DNA of 64,000 nucleotides from Bryobacterales bacterium (GTDB taxonomy: Bacteria; Acidobacteriota; Terriglobia; Bryobacterales; Bryobacteraceae), in NCBI GenBank assembly GCA_020852175.1, contig JADZBH010000016.1, positions 124,001-188,000 on the forward strand, written 5' to 3'. How positions within the stretch are numbered: position 1 is the first letter of the stretch; each line of letters starts with the position of its first letter. Of the stretch, positions 1-8,822 are shown one piece after another. A program made the position numbers and the translations under genes. Under the pieces are notes generated by a model. That model ran no database searches. It worked only from the letters and a program-made list of their open reading frames with translations, and was not told where the DNA came from.

Positions 1-1
1 A

Positions 2-331
2 CTGATAAGCGTTGGGCACGACTCGACCATATTGAAACTGTTCCATGCGCAGCGCCGGTTTGGCCTCAGTTTTTTGCGTGCCGAGCAGCGGGACCTCTCC
101 AACCGTTTCGCGATGCGGGGCCAGGACCGTTTTCAGGGAGTTGACTGGCATAGGGGCAGCAGTGGCGCGCCGCTGTTGGATGCCTCTTTGGCCGATATTG
201 AATGTGAGGTCGAGCAGGCGGTGACGGCGGGCGATCACGACGTATTGATCGCGCGGGCCAGTTCGGCGGCGGTGCACGGAGGCATTCCGTTGCTGTATTT
301 CAACAGCGCCTATGCCAGCCTGCGAGAGTAG
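2..331 (+). CDS. flavin reductase-like domain protein, 5' truncated
   Basis: The frame is open from the left edge of the window, so the N-terminus is missing; about 109 residues remain. The visible part has the order expected of the flavin reductase-like (FMN-binding split barrel) family: a segment around RRFGLSFL, then LSNRFA, then a hydrophobic APLLDASLADIECEVEQ strand, AGDHDVLIA, and a closing PLLYFNSAY motif. Family members reduce FMN or FAD with NAD(P)H to supply a partner monooxygenase. A TTG at 32 could start a shorter product, but homology to the family continues upstream of it. The membrane-protein gene follows after 3 bases, so the two are probably cotranscribed. Partner and substrate are unknown. 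Confidence 0.7.
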   Translation: MISVGHDSTILKLFHAQRRFGLSFLRAEQRDLSNRFAMRGQDRFQGVDWHRGSSGAPLLDASLADIECEVEQAVTAGDHDVLIARASSAAVHGGIPLLYFNSAYASLRE

Positions 332-334
332 ACC

Positions 335-1126
335 ATGAGCGCATTATTCACCAAGATTGGACAGGGAAGCCGGCTGCTGCAATGGACGGGCTGGATTCAC
401 GTTGGACTGGCGCTTGTCTTTGTGTTTTGCGGGGCGTTCGACGAGACGCAGGTATACGGCGCCAACATCTGGCTGAAGCCCATCAAATACAGCCTTTCGA
501 TAGCCATTTATGTATGGACGATGGGGCTGCTGCTGGGGCCGCTTGGGGGCTGGCGCGTCAGGCAGTGGCTGGCGAGTGGGATCGCGGTTGCCATGTTCAG
601 CGAGAGCTTCCTGATCGCAGTGCAGGCGGCGCGCGGCATACCGTCGCACTTTAACAACAAGACGCCACTGGACGCCTCGATATTCGCGGTGATGGGCCTG
701 ATGATGCTGTTGAATTCGCTGCTGGTATTCGGGGTTTTTCTCGGCTACGTGTGGCGTGAGATTGTGCTTGACGCGGTGCTGGTTGCCGGAATTCGCACGG
801 GACTGGTTTTATTCATGATGGGCAGTTTGGCGGGCGTGATCATGGTGGTGCTGCAAGGCCACACGATTGGGGCGGGCGATGGGGGGCCGGGACTGTTGTT
901 CCTGAACTGGTCCACGATGCATGGGGATCTGCGGGTTGCCCATGCGGTGGGGCTGCACGCATTGCAGGCGGTGCCACTGGCGGCCTGGTGGATCTCGACG
1001 CGCATGAGGGGCAGCAGCCGCACGGCGCAGGCGGCGGCGTTGCTGGTGGTGTCACTCGGCTACCTGGGAGTGCTCATCTTCACGTTGCGCCAAGCATTCG
1101 CGGGGCAGCCGCTGCTGCGGGCTTAG
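335..1126 (+). CDS. polytopic membrane protein of unknown function (263 aa)
   Basis: I do not recognise a named function. The protein is strongly hydrophobic, with about seven predicted transmembrane segments, for example around residues 15-35, 55-75, 80-100, 115-140, 150-170, 200-220 and 235-255. A conserved-looking extramembrane stretch, GHTIGAGDGGPG followed by NWSTMHGDLRVAHAVGLHALQ, contains His and Asp residues that could bind a ligand or metal. It starts 3 bases after the flavin reductase stop and is probably its operon partner. The roughly 200 bases after it hold no clear gene or terminator; they separate it from the virion gene cluster. Confidence 0.7.
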   Translation: MSALFTKIGQGSRLLQWTGWIHVGLALVFVFCGAFDETQVYGANIWLKPIKYSLSIAIYVWTMGLLLGPLGGWRVRQWLASGIAVAMFSESFLIAVQAARGIPSHFNNKTPLDASIFAVMGLMMLLNSLLVFGVFLGYVWREIVLDAVLVAGIRTGLVLFMMGSLAGVIMVVLQGHTIGAGDGGPGLLFLNWSTMHGDLRVAHAVGLHALQAVPLAAWWISTRMRGSSRTAQAAALLVVSLGYLGVLIFTLRQAFAGQPLLRA

Positions 1127-1325
1127 TCCAGAGGGGCCGACTTAGCGCCAGGCTTCCTTAATCACGACTCTACACTTCCTTAGTTCAGCTACGTGGCTGG
1201 CGTACGCCCGGAGTGTTCACTGGGCTCAGTTGGGATTTTTATCTTTGTTTCCGGCGTGTTGCGGCAGGGGAGAGGGGGGTGCGTGAGGAGGACGATTAGG
1301 CTGGGGATGTCCGGAGGGTTGCAGG

Positions 1326-1568
1326 GTGAGACGCGAATCAACAAAACGACGAACACAAGCCGTGCCGGAGGGGAGCGTGGAAGAAGGGATGGCAGGGGGT
1401 CCGGAAGTTGCGATGAAGGCGTTGGTGGCACAGGTGCTACGGCAGAAGGGGAGCGCGACGATGACCCCATCGCTACGGGAGGTGATGGCGTTGTTGCACT
1501 TGTGGCGGACGTTGCCGGAGGGGTCGCCGCGAGAGGTGGAGCTTGAGTGGCGCGAGGAGGAGGAGTGA
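1326..1568 (+). CDS. small phage packaging-region ORF, possible small terminase
   Basis: This GTG-started 80-residue ORF ends in a TGA that overlaps the probable GTG start of the large terminase (GTGA at 1565-1568), the coupling expected for a small/large terminase pair. The protein is charged at both ends, with a helical centre around VAMKALVAQVLRQKG and REVMALLHLWRTL. Small terminase subunits bind the packaging site on phage DNA, and the position is right for one. However, 80 residues is short for the family and I see no clear helix-turn-helix, so the function is inferred from position only. It could be a regulatory leader peptide or a spurious ORF. Confidence 0.4.
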   Translation: MRRESTKRRTQAVPEGSVEEGMAGGPEVAMKALVAQVLRQKGSATMTPSLREVMALLHLWRTLPEGSPREVELEWREEEE

Positions 1569-2848
1569 AGCACCGGAGGGTGATCCGGTATTCGCCGTTG
1601 GAGTCGCAGGCAGCGTTTCACGGACTGAGGGCACGGTTCAAGGGGTTCTCGGGGCCGGTGGGGTCTGGCAAGAGCAAGGCTCTTTGTTACGAAGCAATCC
1701 GGCTCAGTTATGAGAACCGGGGCGGGCGGGGGTTACTGGGGGCACCGACTTACCGGATGTTGTTGGATGCGGCTGTGCCGGCGCTGGTGGAGACGTTGGA
1801 GAGCCACAGGCTGCCATTTCTCTACAAGCGAACAGGGCAGCAGATTGTACTGCAGGACATAGGGTCGACGATTTATCTGCGGGGGCTGGCGGAGAGTACG
1901 CCGTTGCGCGGGCTCAATTTGAGCTGGTTTGGCGTGGACGAGTTGACGTATGCGACGGAGGAGGCCTGGCAGCAACTGGAGGCGCGGTTGCGCGATCCCA
2001 GGGCGCGGGAGTACTGCGGGTTTGGTGTGTGGACGCCGAAGGGACAGGATTGGGTGTACCGGAGGTTCGTGGAGAGCCGGGACAGCGAGTATGGGTTGGT
2101 TTTGGCGAAACCTTTCGAGAACCGGCACATACTCGGCCGGAACCCAAGATATTACGACGTGCTGAAGAATTCATACACCGAGCGCGATTATCAGCAGGAG
2201 GTGCTGGGAGAGTACACGGCGGCGGATTCGAACCTGGTGTATGGGGCGTTCGAGCGCGCAAAGAATGTCGCGGCGTGCGCCTACCAGGCGAAGCAACCGC
2301 TGCTGTGGGCGTTTGACTTCAACGTCGATCCCATGTGTTCCGTTGTGGCGCAGCGTGTGGGCAAAGAGGTGCACGTGATCGATGAGATTGTGCTGAGGCG
2401 GTCAGGCACGGAAGAGATGTGCGGGGAGTTCGCGAACCGGTACGGGCTGCACGAAGGGCAGTTGCGGGTGTATGGCGACGCCAGCGGGCACGCCAGGAGC
2501 ACGAAAGGGGCGAGCGACTACGATCTGGTGCGGCGGAGTTTGAGACGTTGCGGCGGGATTCGCTACACGTTGACCGCGCCCAGGAGGAATCCAGCGGTGC
2601 GGGATCGCGTGGCGCTGGTGAACGCGCTGATGAAAAACGCGGCCGGGGAGCGGCTGTTGAAAGTGGACGGGCGGTGCAAGGAGTTGATTCAGGACTTCAT
2701 TCAAATGAAGTTCAAAGACGGCTCTTCCATGTTAGACAAAGACAGCGATGGGGACAGGAGCCACCTTTCGGACGCGTTGGGATATCTGCTGTGGCAAGAA
2801 TTCGCGGAGACAGGGACGGTAGGGGAACGCGCGCTACCACTTTTCTAA
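1565..2848 (+). CDS. terL: phage terminase large subunit
   Basis: This is the ATP-driven DNA packaging motor and headful nuclease. The Walker A motif is GPVGSGKS near residue 30, and a Walker B-like LSWFGVDEL lies near residue 120. The C-terminal RNase H-type nuclease shows an acidic FDFNVDP, then VYGDASG, then a late DRSHLSDALGYL. At 427 residues it has the normal length for a PBSX/Terminase_6-like protein, and both ATPase and nuclease motifs look intact. I prefer the GTG at 1565 because it sits 4 bases after an AGGAGG run and overlaps the upstream stop; a GTG at 1547 would add six residues. It opens a virion gene run that is all on this strand. Confidence 0.9.
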   Translation: MKHRRVIRYSPLESQAAFHGLRARFKGFSGPVGSGKSKALCYEAIRLSYENRGGRGLLGAPTYRMLLDAAVPALVETLESHRLPFLYKRTGQQIVLQDIGSTIYLRGLAESTPLRGLNLSWFGVDELTYATEEAWQQLEARLRDPRAREYCGFGVWTPKGQDWVYRRFVESRDSEYGLVLAKPFENRHILGRNPRYYDVLKNSYTERDYQQEVLGEYTAADSNLVYGAFERAKNVAACAYQAKQPLLWAFDFNVDPMCSVVAQRVGKEVHVIDEIVLRRSGTEEMCGEFANRYGLHEGQLRVYGDASGHARSTKGASDYDLVRRSLRRCGGIRYTLTAPRRNPAVRDRVALVNALMKNAAGERLLKVDGRCKELIQDFIQMKFKDGSSMLDKDSDGDRSHLSDALGYLLWQEFAETGTVGERALPLF

Positions 2849-2943
2849 GTTGAGCAGGATGGGGAGCGCCGGGGCGCTACGCGGGGCGTGGTGTGTGTGG
2901 AGCCAGGGCGGCCGCAGGAGCGAGCGATGGAGAACCGAGGACG

Positions 2944-4302
2944 ATGATACAGGAACGATCGGACTACAGGGACAGAGTGACTTCGTGGCACACGGCGAGG
3001 TGCCTATATTACGGCGGCGAGTCTATGAAGCGAAACGCGGAGTTATTCCTGTCCCGCCGGCAGAAGGAACCGCTGGAGGTGTACCGGGAGCGCATTGCAT
3101 CGGCGTACTACGAGAACTATATCGGTTCGATCATCGACTGGTACGTTTCGGCGGCATTCCGGAGGGAACCGGTGGTGTTCACGCACGAGGCGGGGGACAG
3201 AGCGAAGCGGATTGTGTCGCGGTTTCTGGACAACTGTGACCAGCGCGGCACATCGTTGACGGATCTATTTCGGACGGTAGTTCGGGATGCGATGGTGTTC
3301 GGCGAGGCACACCTGATCGTGGACTTCCCGGCGCCGGAGGGCGGCGTGGAAGGAAGAGCGCTGGGAGTGGATAGCGACCAAGCGTATCTGGTGAATTGCG
3401 CACCGGAACAGATTGTGGACTGGGGTGTGGATGAGTTGGGGGTGCCTGAATACGCCAAGGTGGCGGTGCGGACGCAGAGGGCGAGCGGGCAGGCGGGCTC
3501 CGGGGAAAGGGGCGACCGGTTTTACGAGTACACGCGAGAGGGCATGCGCATCGTGGATGTGCACACGGATGGAAGCGGGAACGTACGGACGGAGGTTGCG
3601 AGGGAAGGGCCGCACTGTTTAAGCCGCCACGGCATGCTGCCCATAGTGAAGCTGGAAACGCCGCCCGGGCTATGGATGATGGAGCGGGCCGGAAACGTTC
3701 AGGTGGAGCACTTCAACAAGGCGAACGCGCTTTCGTGGGCCTTGAGCATGGGGCTGTACGCGACGCCCGTGGTGTATTCAGACCGGGAATGGAACCAGAT
3801 CGCCGGGGAGAGCTACTTCATTCAACTGTCGCCCGGGGATAAGTTTGGCTGGACGGAGCCGGAAGGCAAGGTGTATCAGATCGCTTCGCAGAATCTGGAG
3901 CGATTGAAGATGGAGATCTTCCGTGTGTGCCATTTGTCGGGCCAAGGCGGCGCGAGCGGGAACACGATTCAGCAGTCTGGTTTAAGCAAGCAGCGGGATT
4001 TCCAGGTGACGCAGGAGATGCTGCGGGCGCTGGGGGCGTGGGTGAAGAAGGGCATGAAGCGGGTGCTGGAGCATGTGTTGCGGGCGTGGGATGAGTCGGC
4101 TGTGGTGATCGTGTCCGGTATGGATCAGTTCGACATCGGGGAGTTCACATCGGAGTTGAGCGACGCCGAGAGGCTGCTGGCGCTGCGGATTGGATCACGA
4201 ACTTTGGAGAAACAGATCCACAAGAAGCTGGCCTTGCAATTCCTGAGCGATATGAGGCAGGAGGTGAAGGACGCGATCGTGAAAGAGATCGAGAACTCAT
4301 GA
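2944..4302 (+). CDS. phage portal protein (DUF4055-like)
   Basis: The portal is the dodecameric ring at the capsid vertex through which DNA is packaged and ejected. Position between terminase and scaffold, length (452 residues) and the central VEHFNKANALSWALSMGLYATPV region, which resembles DUF4055 portal-like proteins, support the call. The C-terminal third is rich in helices and in Gln/Lys, as expected for the crown and stem. I start at the ATG at 2944; a GTG at 2893 would add 17 Ala/Gly-rich residues with no better ribosome-binding site. The stop overlaps the next start (ATGA at 4299-4302), so translation is coupled to the scaffold-like gene. Confidence 0.75.
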   Translation: MIQERSDYRDRVTSWHTARCLYYGGESMKRNAELFLSRRQKEPLEVYRERIASAYYENYIGSIIDWYVSAAFRREPVVFTHEAGDRAKRIVSRFLDNCDQRGTSLTDLFRTVVRDAMVFGEAHLIVDFPAPEGGVEGRALGVDSDQAYLVNCAPEQIVDWGVDELGVPEYAKVAVRTQRASGQAGSGERGDRFYEYTREGMRIVDVHTDGSGNVRTEVAREGPHCLSRHGMLPIVKLETPPGLWMMERAGNVQVEHFNKANALSWALSMGLYATPVVYSDREWNQIAGESYFIQLSPGDKFGWTEPEGKVYQIASQNLERLKMEIFRVCHLSGQGGASGNTIQQSGLSKQRDFQVTQEMLRALGAWVKKGMKRVLEHVLRAWDESAVVIVSGMDQFDIGEFTSELSDAERLLALRIGSRTLEKQIHKKLALQFLSDMRQEVKDAIVKEIENS

Positions 4303-4946
4303 GGGGGCCAGAAATGGAAGGGCATGAGGAGGAACCAAAGGGAGCGCAAGGAGAGCCGGCGGACGCAGAGCAGCCGGCGCCCATAAGGCAGGAAGACGCA
4401 GGGGATGGAACCAGAGCGTTGGAAGCGTTCCTGGAGAAACGTCTGTACGAGTTATTTGCCCAGCATGAGGAGACCATGCGGGCCGAGCAGGCACGGGGGA
4501 GCGAGGCCGGAGAGGGCAGGGTCAAGGAGTTACTGGCTGAGTTGGCCGCGAGCAAGAGCGAGATCGAATCGCTTCGAGTGGAGCGGGCGAACTTAGAGAA
4601 GGAATCTCTAATTAAGAAGCAGGCGCAGGCGCTGGGCGTGGAGAATACAGAGCTGGCATATCGGGCGGTGCGCGGAGATTTGGTGGAGAGAGACAAGGGG
4701 AATTGGGTGGCGGTGGTGGACGGAAAAGACGTTCGGGCCGCACAGTATCTCGCCGAATTTGTCCGAAACAATCCGGAGCTGCTTCCGCCGCGGCGTTCCC
4801 ATGGGGGTGGCATGCCGGTGATGCGGCCGGAGCGAAACGCGGGAGTGGATCTGGAAGAGATCAGGCCGGGAATGGACCCGGGCACGGTGAAGCGGGTGCG
4901 GGAGGCGATCGGCCGAGTTATCGGTCAAAACCGGAACGGGTTGTAA
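4299..4946 (+). CDS. scaffold-like phage protein
   Basis: This 215-residue protein sits between portal and coat protein, the usual place of a scaffold in P22-like heads. The first 45 residues are acidic and Pro/Gln/Glu-rich. Residues about 45-125 form a charged, Glu/Lys-rich helical region likely to be a coiled coil. A basic, Gly/Pro-containing C-terminus follows, ending in helical VKRVREAIGRVIGQ. Scaffolds guide coat assembly and then leave or are cut. No protease motif is visible and no separate prohead protease exists in the cluster, consistent with a P22-type head that does not need one. The assignment rests on composition and order. Confidence 0.6.
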   Translation: MRGPEMEGHEEEPKGAQGEPADAEQPAPIRQEDAGDGTRALEAFLEKRLYELFAQHEETMRAEQARGSEAGEGRVKELLAELAASKSEIESLRVERANLEKESLIKKQAQALGVENTELAYRAVRGDLVERDKGNWVAVVDGKDVRAAQYLAEFVRNNPELLPPRRSHGGGMPVMRPERNAGVDLEEIRPGMDPGTVKRVREAIGRVIGQNRNGL

Positions 4947-5060
4947 GTTACCGGATCCAAGTTGAGGAAGGGGGGAGGCTTGCGCCAAGACTCCAGCACT
5001 CAACGAACACACGAAGAGCACGGGTATGTGCTCAGAAACTAACCGAGGAGAAATGTAACA

Positions 5061-5972
5061 ATGCCAATGATTACTTCAGCGAACGTGGCGCAAGCTATCG
5101 TGAAGCTGGTAGCTGCAGATGCGTTGCCGTCCCTGATGGGAAATCTGGTGATGGGCAACCTGGTGAACCGCCAGTTCGAGCCATCGCTGGCGCAGGCGGG
5201 CGATACGGTCAACGTGCCGATTCCGCCGACGCTGGTTGCCAACAACATTTCCGAAGGCGGCAGCGTGACGACGCAGAATCCGAACCTAGGCAATGCTTCA
5301 CTGGTGCTGAACACGCATGCCGAGGCGACATTCCAAATTCCCGACGTGACCAAGGTGTTGGCTGTACCCGACCTCCTGTCGTTGTACATGCAACCTGCGG
5401 TGGTGGCGTTGGCGGAAAAGATTGAGAGCGACTTGCTAGGGCTGTACGGGCAGTTCTCGGCGAACTCGCCGCTGGGTACGGGCGGAACGGCGCTGACCGA
5501 ATCGGTTGTGGACCAGGCCGAGACTGTACTGTTCAACGCGAAGGTACCGGCGCGCCTGCCGCGGTACATGATTTTGGGTGGGGACGCGTACTCGCAGATT
5601 CGCCAGATTTCGCGGTTTAGCGAGTACAGTTCCGCAGGCGAGGCCGGGTTGCGAGCGCTGATCGACGGCGCGGTTGGACGGATGAAGAACTTCTTCGTGT
5701 TCCGATCGCAATTCGTGCCCAAGACGGGGAGCACGCCGGTGACGTCGCACAACCTTGCGTTCGCCACGGACGCGATCGGCCTGGTGATGCGCCGATTGCC
5801 GCAGCCGTTGCCTGGCACGGGCGCTATCGCGGAGTACGCCGAGCTGGGAAATTTCGGCATGCGGGTGGTGATGAGCTACCAGCCGAACACGCTCTCCCAG
5901 CAGTTCACGGTGGACGTTCTGTACGGTGTGGGCGTGCTGCGTAACAACCATGCAGTAGTCGTGCGGAGCTAG
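5061..5972 (+). CDS. major capsid protein, P22 coat-like
   Basis: At 303 residues and directly after the scaffold-like gene, this is the best candidate for the major coat protein (HK97 fold). The N-terminal part matches the style of the P22 coat family: an N-terminal helix, then RQFEPSLAQAGDTVNVPIP, then a segment with QNPNLGNASLVLNTH. The C-terminal half ends in beta-rich LSQQFTVDVLYGVGVLR. A strong ribosome-binding site (GAGGAG at 5045-5050) precedes the ATG after a 114-base leader, and a hairpin follows the stop; both fit a highly expressed gene. No maturation cleavage site is apparent. Confidence 0.8.
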   Translation: MPMITSANVAQAIVKLVAADALPSLMGNLVMGNLVNRQFEPSLAQAGDTVNVPIPPTLVANNISEGGSVTTQNPNLGNASLVLNTHAEATFQIPDVTKVLAVPDLLSLYMQPAVVALAEKIESDLLGLYGQFSANSPLGTGGTALTESVVDQAETVLFNAKVPARLPRYMILGGDAYSQIRQISRFSEYSSAGEAGLRALIDGAVGRMKNFFVFRSQFVPKTGSTPVTSHNLAFATDAIGLVMRRLPQPLPGTGAIAEYAELGNFGMRVVMSYQPNTLSQQFTVDVLYGVGVLRNNHAVVVRS

Positions 5973-5985
5973 CAGAACGGCGGAA

Positions 5986-6010
5986 GGGGCGTGGCAGTGA
6001 GCCGCGCCCC
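5986..6010 (+). terminator. hairpin after the coat gene
   Basis: GGGGCGTGGC (5986-5995) pairs with GCCGCGCCCC (6001-6010) over ten positions with one G-U pair and a five-base loop. It begins 14 bases after the coat protein stop. No T tract follows, so it is more likely a partial terminator or an mRNA-stabilising 3' hairpin that raises coat expression over downstream genes than a full stop for the operon. Confidence 0.5.
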
Positions 6011-6037
6011 AACACAGGTGGAGGATGAGAACGGGCA

Positions 6038-6325
6038 ATGAAAATCCAAGACTACTACCAGCGGGTCCGGATGGAAGAAGCCGGTTTGGATGGGCCCGAC
6101 GCATGGATAACGAGTTTGCCAACGAAGAATGGCGGAGTGGGAGGCCGGGTGATGCAAGTGCCCACCCGGATAGCGGCCAAGATGCTGGTGGAGGGAATCG
6201 CTCGGCGGGCGAGCAAGGTCGAGGTGCAGTTTGCACAAGAGGGCGAAGCGAGGATCGCGCGGCGGAGCTTGATGGAGATTCCGGTCGAGTATATCGTGCC
6301 GAGCGACTTACGTGAGGGCGAATAA
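6038..6325 (+). CDS. small head-region phage protein (95 aa)
   Basis: The product is not recognised. The ORF lies between coat and connector genes, starts with ATG after a GAGGATGAG stretch, and encodes a mixed alpha/beta protein with RIAAKMLVEGIARRASKVEVQFA in the middle. The position suggests a head decoration, head-completion or head-tail joining protein. Base use matches its phage neighbours. Confidence 0.6.
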   Translation: MKIQDYYQRVRMEEAGLDGPDAWITSLPTKNGGVGGRVMQVPTRIAAKMLVEGIARRASKVEVQFAQEGEARIARRSLMEIPVEYIVPSDLREGE

Positions 6326-6369
6326 ACGAATTATGAGAGGCGGCGGAGACGTGCAATAGGGGAGAAACG

Positions 6370-7140
6370 ATGGCAATACTGAGCGACGGAGCGGTTTCGA
6401 CGATAGATGAGATTCTACAAGTAGATGGCGGGGCTCAGGATGTAAGCCGAGCCGAAGGGATCAGCATCGAGACAAAGCTACGGTTGGCTGACCGAGACTG
6501 CCGGCTGAGGCTATCCGGGTTCGTATTCAACCAAGGTTTGGAAGCGCGGCTGGGCGTGGCGAACGGCGTGCCGCGTCTGGATCGTGTGATCGTAAGCGAA
6601 GGCCTAAAAAAATGGCATAGTCTGCACACGCTGGAACTGATGTACTCAGACGCGCATCATCGAACGGCGAACGGGCGGTATGCGAGTAAGTATCAGCACT
6701 TCACCGGACTTGCTCAAACAGCGTGGGAGGAGTTGCTGGACACGGGGGTTCCGTGCACTTACAACCCTGTGGCACGTGGGGCTATCGCGGAGTTGGAAGT
6801 GAGCATGGGTGGACTTGTGGCCGCGGGCGCGTATCAAGTGGCGATCCGGTGGGTGGATGCAAAAGGGCGGCGAGGAGAACTGAGCGAGGTTAGGGTGGCG
6901 ACGGCAACGGCGGACTCGACGATTCGTGTGCATCCGGGACAGCATGGGGCTGGAGTGACAGCATACGACGTGTACGCTGCGGAGGGGGGAGGGGTGCTGT
7001 GGCGGCAGAACGCAGTTGGAGTAGGTCTTCCGACGCTGTATGAACTGGGCGCGCTGGTGCACGGCGGAGAATCAGCCGGTGCATGGGCAGAGGAAGTGGA
7101 CTTTGTGCTGCGGCGGAGCAAGGTGTTTGGCCGGGGATGA
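6370..7140 (+). CDS. head-tail connector-region protein with FN3-like domain
   Basis: This 256-residue protein follows the small head protein and overlaps the next start (ATGA at 7137-7140). The first half has no family I can name. The second half reads as a beta sandwich: GAYQVAIRWVDAKGRRGELSE, then TIRVHPGQHGAGVTAYDVYAAEGG. The same pattern (an exchange strand, then a YDVY or MNVYRG strand) appears in the tail hub near its residue 800, so both seem to carry a related fibronectin-type module. An ATG preceded by GGGGAGAAACG at 6359-6369 decides the start. It may be a head-tail adaptor or a head fibre. Confidence 0.55.
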   Translation: MAILSDGAVSTIDEILQVDGGAQDVSRAEGISIETKLRLADRDCRLRLSGFVFNQGLEARLGVANGVPRLDRVIVSEGLKKWHSLHTLELMYSDAHHRTANGRYASKYQHFTGLAQTAWEELLDTGVPCTYNPVARGAIAELEVSMGGLVAAGAYQVAIRWVDAKGRRGELSEVRVATATADSTIRVHPGQHGAGVTAYDVYAAEGGGVLWRQNAVGVGLPTLYELGALVHGGESAGAWAEEVDFVLRRSKVFGRG

Positions 7141-7640
7141 GTATGTTGCACATAGGGGATGAATGCGCATTCGCGCTGGCCGATGTATTTGAGTCAGGCG
7201 ACGGGTTGACGGCTAAGTGGCGAGAGCTGATGATCGATGAAGACCGGGAATTGTTGGCGCCGAACGGTGTGACAGTGATTCGCGGCCAAGCGCCACTGGA
7301 GTTGCTGCTGAAGTCAACGTCAATTCAACTGCCGGTATGCCATGTGTACTGCCGTAAGATGCAGAACGATATGAGAGGCAAGTTTAATGCCGTATCTGGA
7401 CGGGCCGAAGTAGTCGTGGAGTGCACGGTGAGCGGCGTGGCGGTAGAGGAGTTAACGAAACAGACGAGCACGGCGATTGCGGCGATCACAGAGATGCTGG
7501 CCGCACAGAGGGGTTCCTGGCTGGCGGGTGCGTACTATGACGGGGCGTGGTCGGTGGATGTTAGCCCGGCGCGACTGGGAGGCAAACAATTCTTGCAGAG
7601 CTGTCGAGTGGCGGTCGCACTTGACATTAGGAAGGCATGA
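7137..7640 (+). CDS. tail completion/terminator-like phage protein (167 aa)
   Basis: The gene lies immediately before the tail tube gene, where tail completion or tail-terminator proteins are normally found. The protein is mixed alpha/beta with VTVIRGQAPLELLLKSTSIQLPVCHVYC in the first half, an RGKFNAVSGRAEVVVECTVSG strand pair, and a long helix around ELTKQTSTAIAAITEMLA. This size and layout fit the minor tail protein family that caps the tube, but there is no motif that proves it. The ATG at 7137 overlaps the previous TGA, so I prefer it to an upstream in-frame ATG at 7083 that would run through 54 bases of the preceding gene. Confidence 0.55.
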   Translation: MSMLHIGDECAFALADVFESGDGLTAKWRELMIDEDRELLAPNGVTVIRGQAPLELLLKSTSIQLPVCHVYCRKMQNDMRGKFNAVSGRAEVVVECTVSGVAVEELTKQTSTAIAAITEMLAAQRGSWLAGAYYDGAWSVDVSPARLGGKQFLQSCRVAVALDIRKA

Positions 7641-7649
7641 TCGAGAGCT

Positions 7650-8822
7650 ATGAGCTGCACAATCTCTTCATACAAAAACAGAACGTACGGGGTGCTGGAG
7701 ACGACGCCGGGGATGGCTGGTAACGTAAGTACGGCAGCGAGGATACCGGTAAGCGGCCTCAGTATACGCGAAGAGCGGATCGAGAGCCGCCGCCTGGACA
7801 AGGTCGGCGGCAGGAGCTTCGTGGGTACACCATCGAACGGACGAGAGAGTAGCAAAATCAGGCTGAGGGCTTATCTGACAGAGTGGTGCACGGGGGATGC
7901 AGCACCGTCACACGATGCACTGCTGCGTGCGACGATGGGCGGTGAGGCGCTCATGAGCACTGGGAACACGATTGCGAGCATCACAGGCGGGTTGACGGTT
8001 GCAACGACGACGCCACACGGACTTACCGTGGGGCAGGCAGTGTGCGCCGGCGGTGAGATACGCTTCGTGGACAGCGTGCCAAGCCCTTCGACGATCGTAA
8101 TTAACTTTCCGTTCGGGGCGGAAGTGACACAGGGCGACGCCCTGACGCGCACCATCTCATACACACTGGGCGACGGGTTAAGAACGCTGACAATAGCAGA
8201 CTATTGGGATCCGATCGAGGCGATCCAGCGATGTGTGACAGGGTTCGCGGTGAATGAGTTGTCAATTGGGGTTAACGGTGACTTTCACGAAATCGGCTAC
8301 ACGGGAGAAGGCCGACGGTTGATTGATTCGTCAAGCTTTGTCGCGGGAATGTCAGGGCTGAACGAGTTTCCGCCGGAACCGGTGAGCCAAGCAAACCTTA
8401 GCGGACTGGTGCCAGGTAGCATTGGCCAGGCGTGGGTTGGTCTGACGACGATGCAGAGCATGAATGTGTTGATGGCGAGCGTCAGGCTGACGAACCAGAT
8501 TGACTACAGGCGACGGGAGTTTGGCAACGTGGCCGGCGGATGCATTACGGGTGGCGTACGCGACGTTAGGGTGGACCTGCGATTGAAGGCAAATGATTCA
8601 CAAGAGATGACACAGTTGCACGCCGCGAGCCGGACACGAGAGGCCGTACCAGTGATGTTTCAGTTGGGAGCGATGGCGGGCCAGGTAGCCGCCGTGTACA
8701 TGCCGCGTGTGGTATTGACGCCACCGTATCTTGACGACAAAGGAGTGAGCCTGGAGTGGGAAATACGAGATTCGCGGGCACAAGGAGGCGGTGACGATGA
8801 ACTATACATCGCATTTGGCTGA
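7650..8822 (+). CDS. major tail tube protein
   Basis: This 390-residue protein precedes the tail assembly chaperone, the standard place of the tube subunit. It starts with a short SYKNRTYGVLETTPG segment common in tube proteins, and continues with beta-rich LSIREERIESRRLD and KIRLRAYL. An inserted Ig-like or beta domain follows (about residues 100-165, with ATTTPHGLTVGQAV), and then the tube core resumes with RTLTIADYW, AVNELSIGVNGDFHEIGYTG and VDLRLKAND. It is longer than a minimal tube protein because of this insertion. The insertion may be surface-exposed on the tail. Confidence 0.7.
   Translation: MSCTISSYKNRTYGVLETTPGMAGNVSTAARIPVSGLSIREERIESRRLDKVGGRSFVGTPSNGRESSKIRLRAYLTEWCTGDAAPSHDALLRATMGGEALMSTGNTIASITGGLTVATTTPHGLTVGQAVCAGGEIRFVDSVPSPSTIVINFPFGAEVTQGDALTRTISYTLGDGLRTLTIADYWDPIEAIQRCVTGFAVNELSIGVNGDFHEIGYTGEGRRLIDSSSFVAGMSGLNEFPPEPVSQANLSGLVPGSIGQAWVGLTTMQSMNVLMASVRLTNQIDYRRREFGNVAGGCITGGVRDVRVDLRLKANDSQEMTQLHAASRTREAVPVMFQLGAMAGQVAAVYMPRVVLTPPYLDDKGVSLEWEIRDSRAQGGGDDELYIAFG

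Noticed and set aside
1193..1546. A 117-codon plus-strand ORF before the terminase
   Set aside because: It is Gly/Arg-rich low complexity and overlaps the better-placed ORF at 1326-1568.
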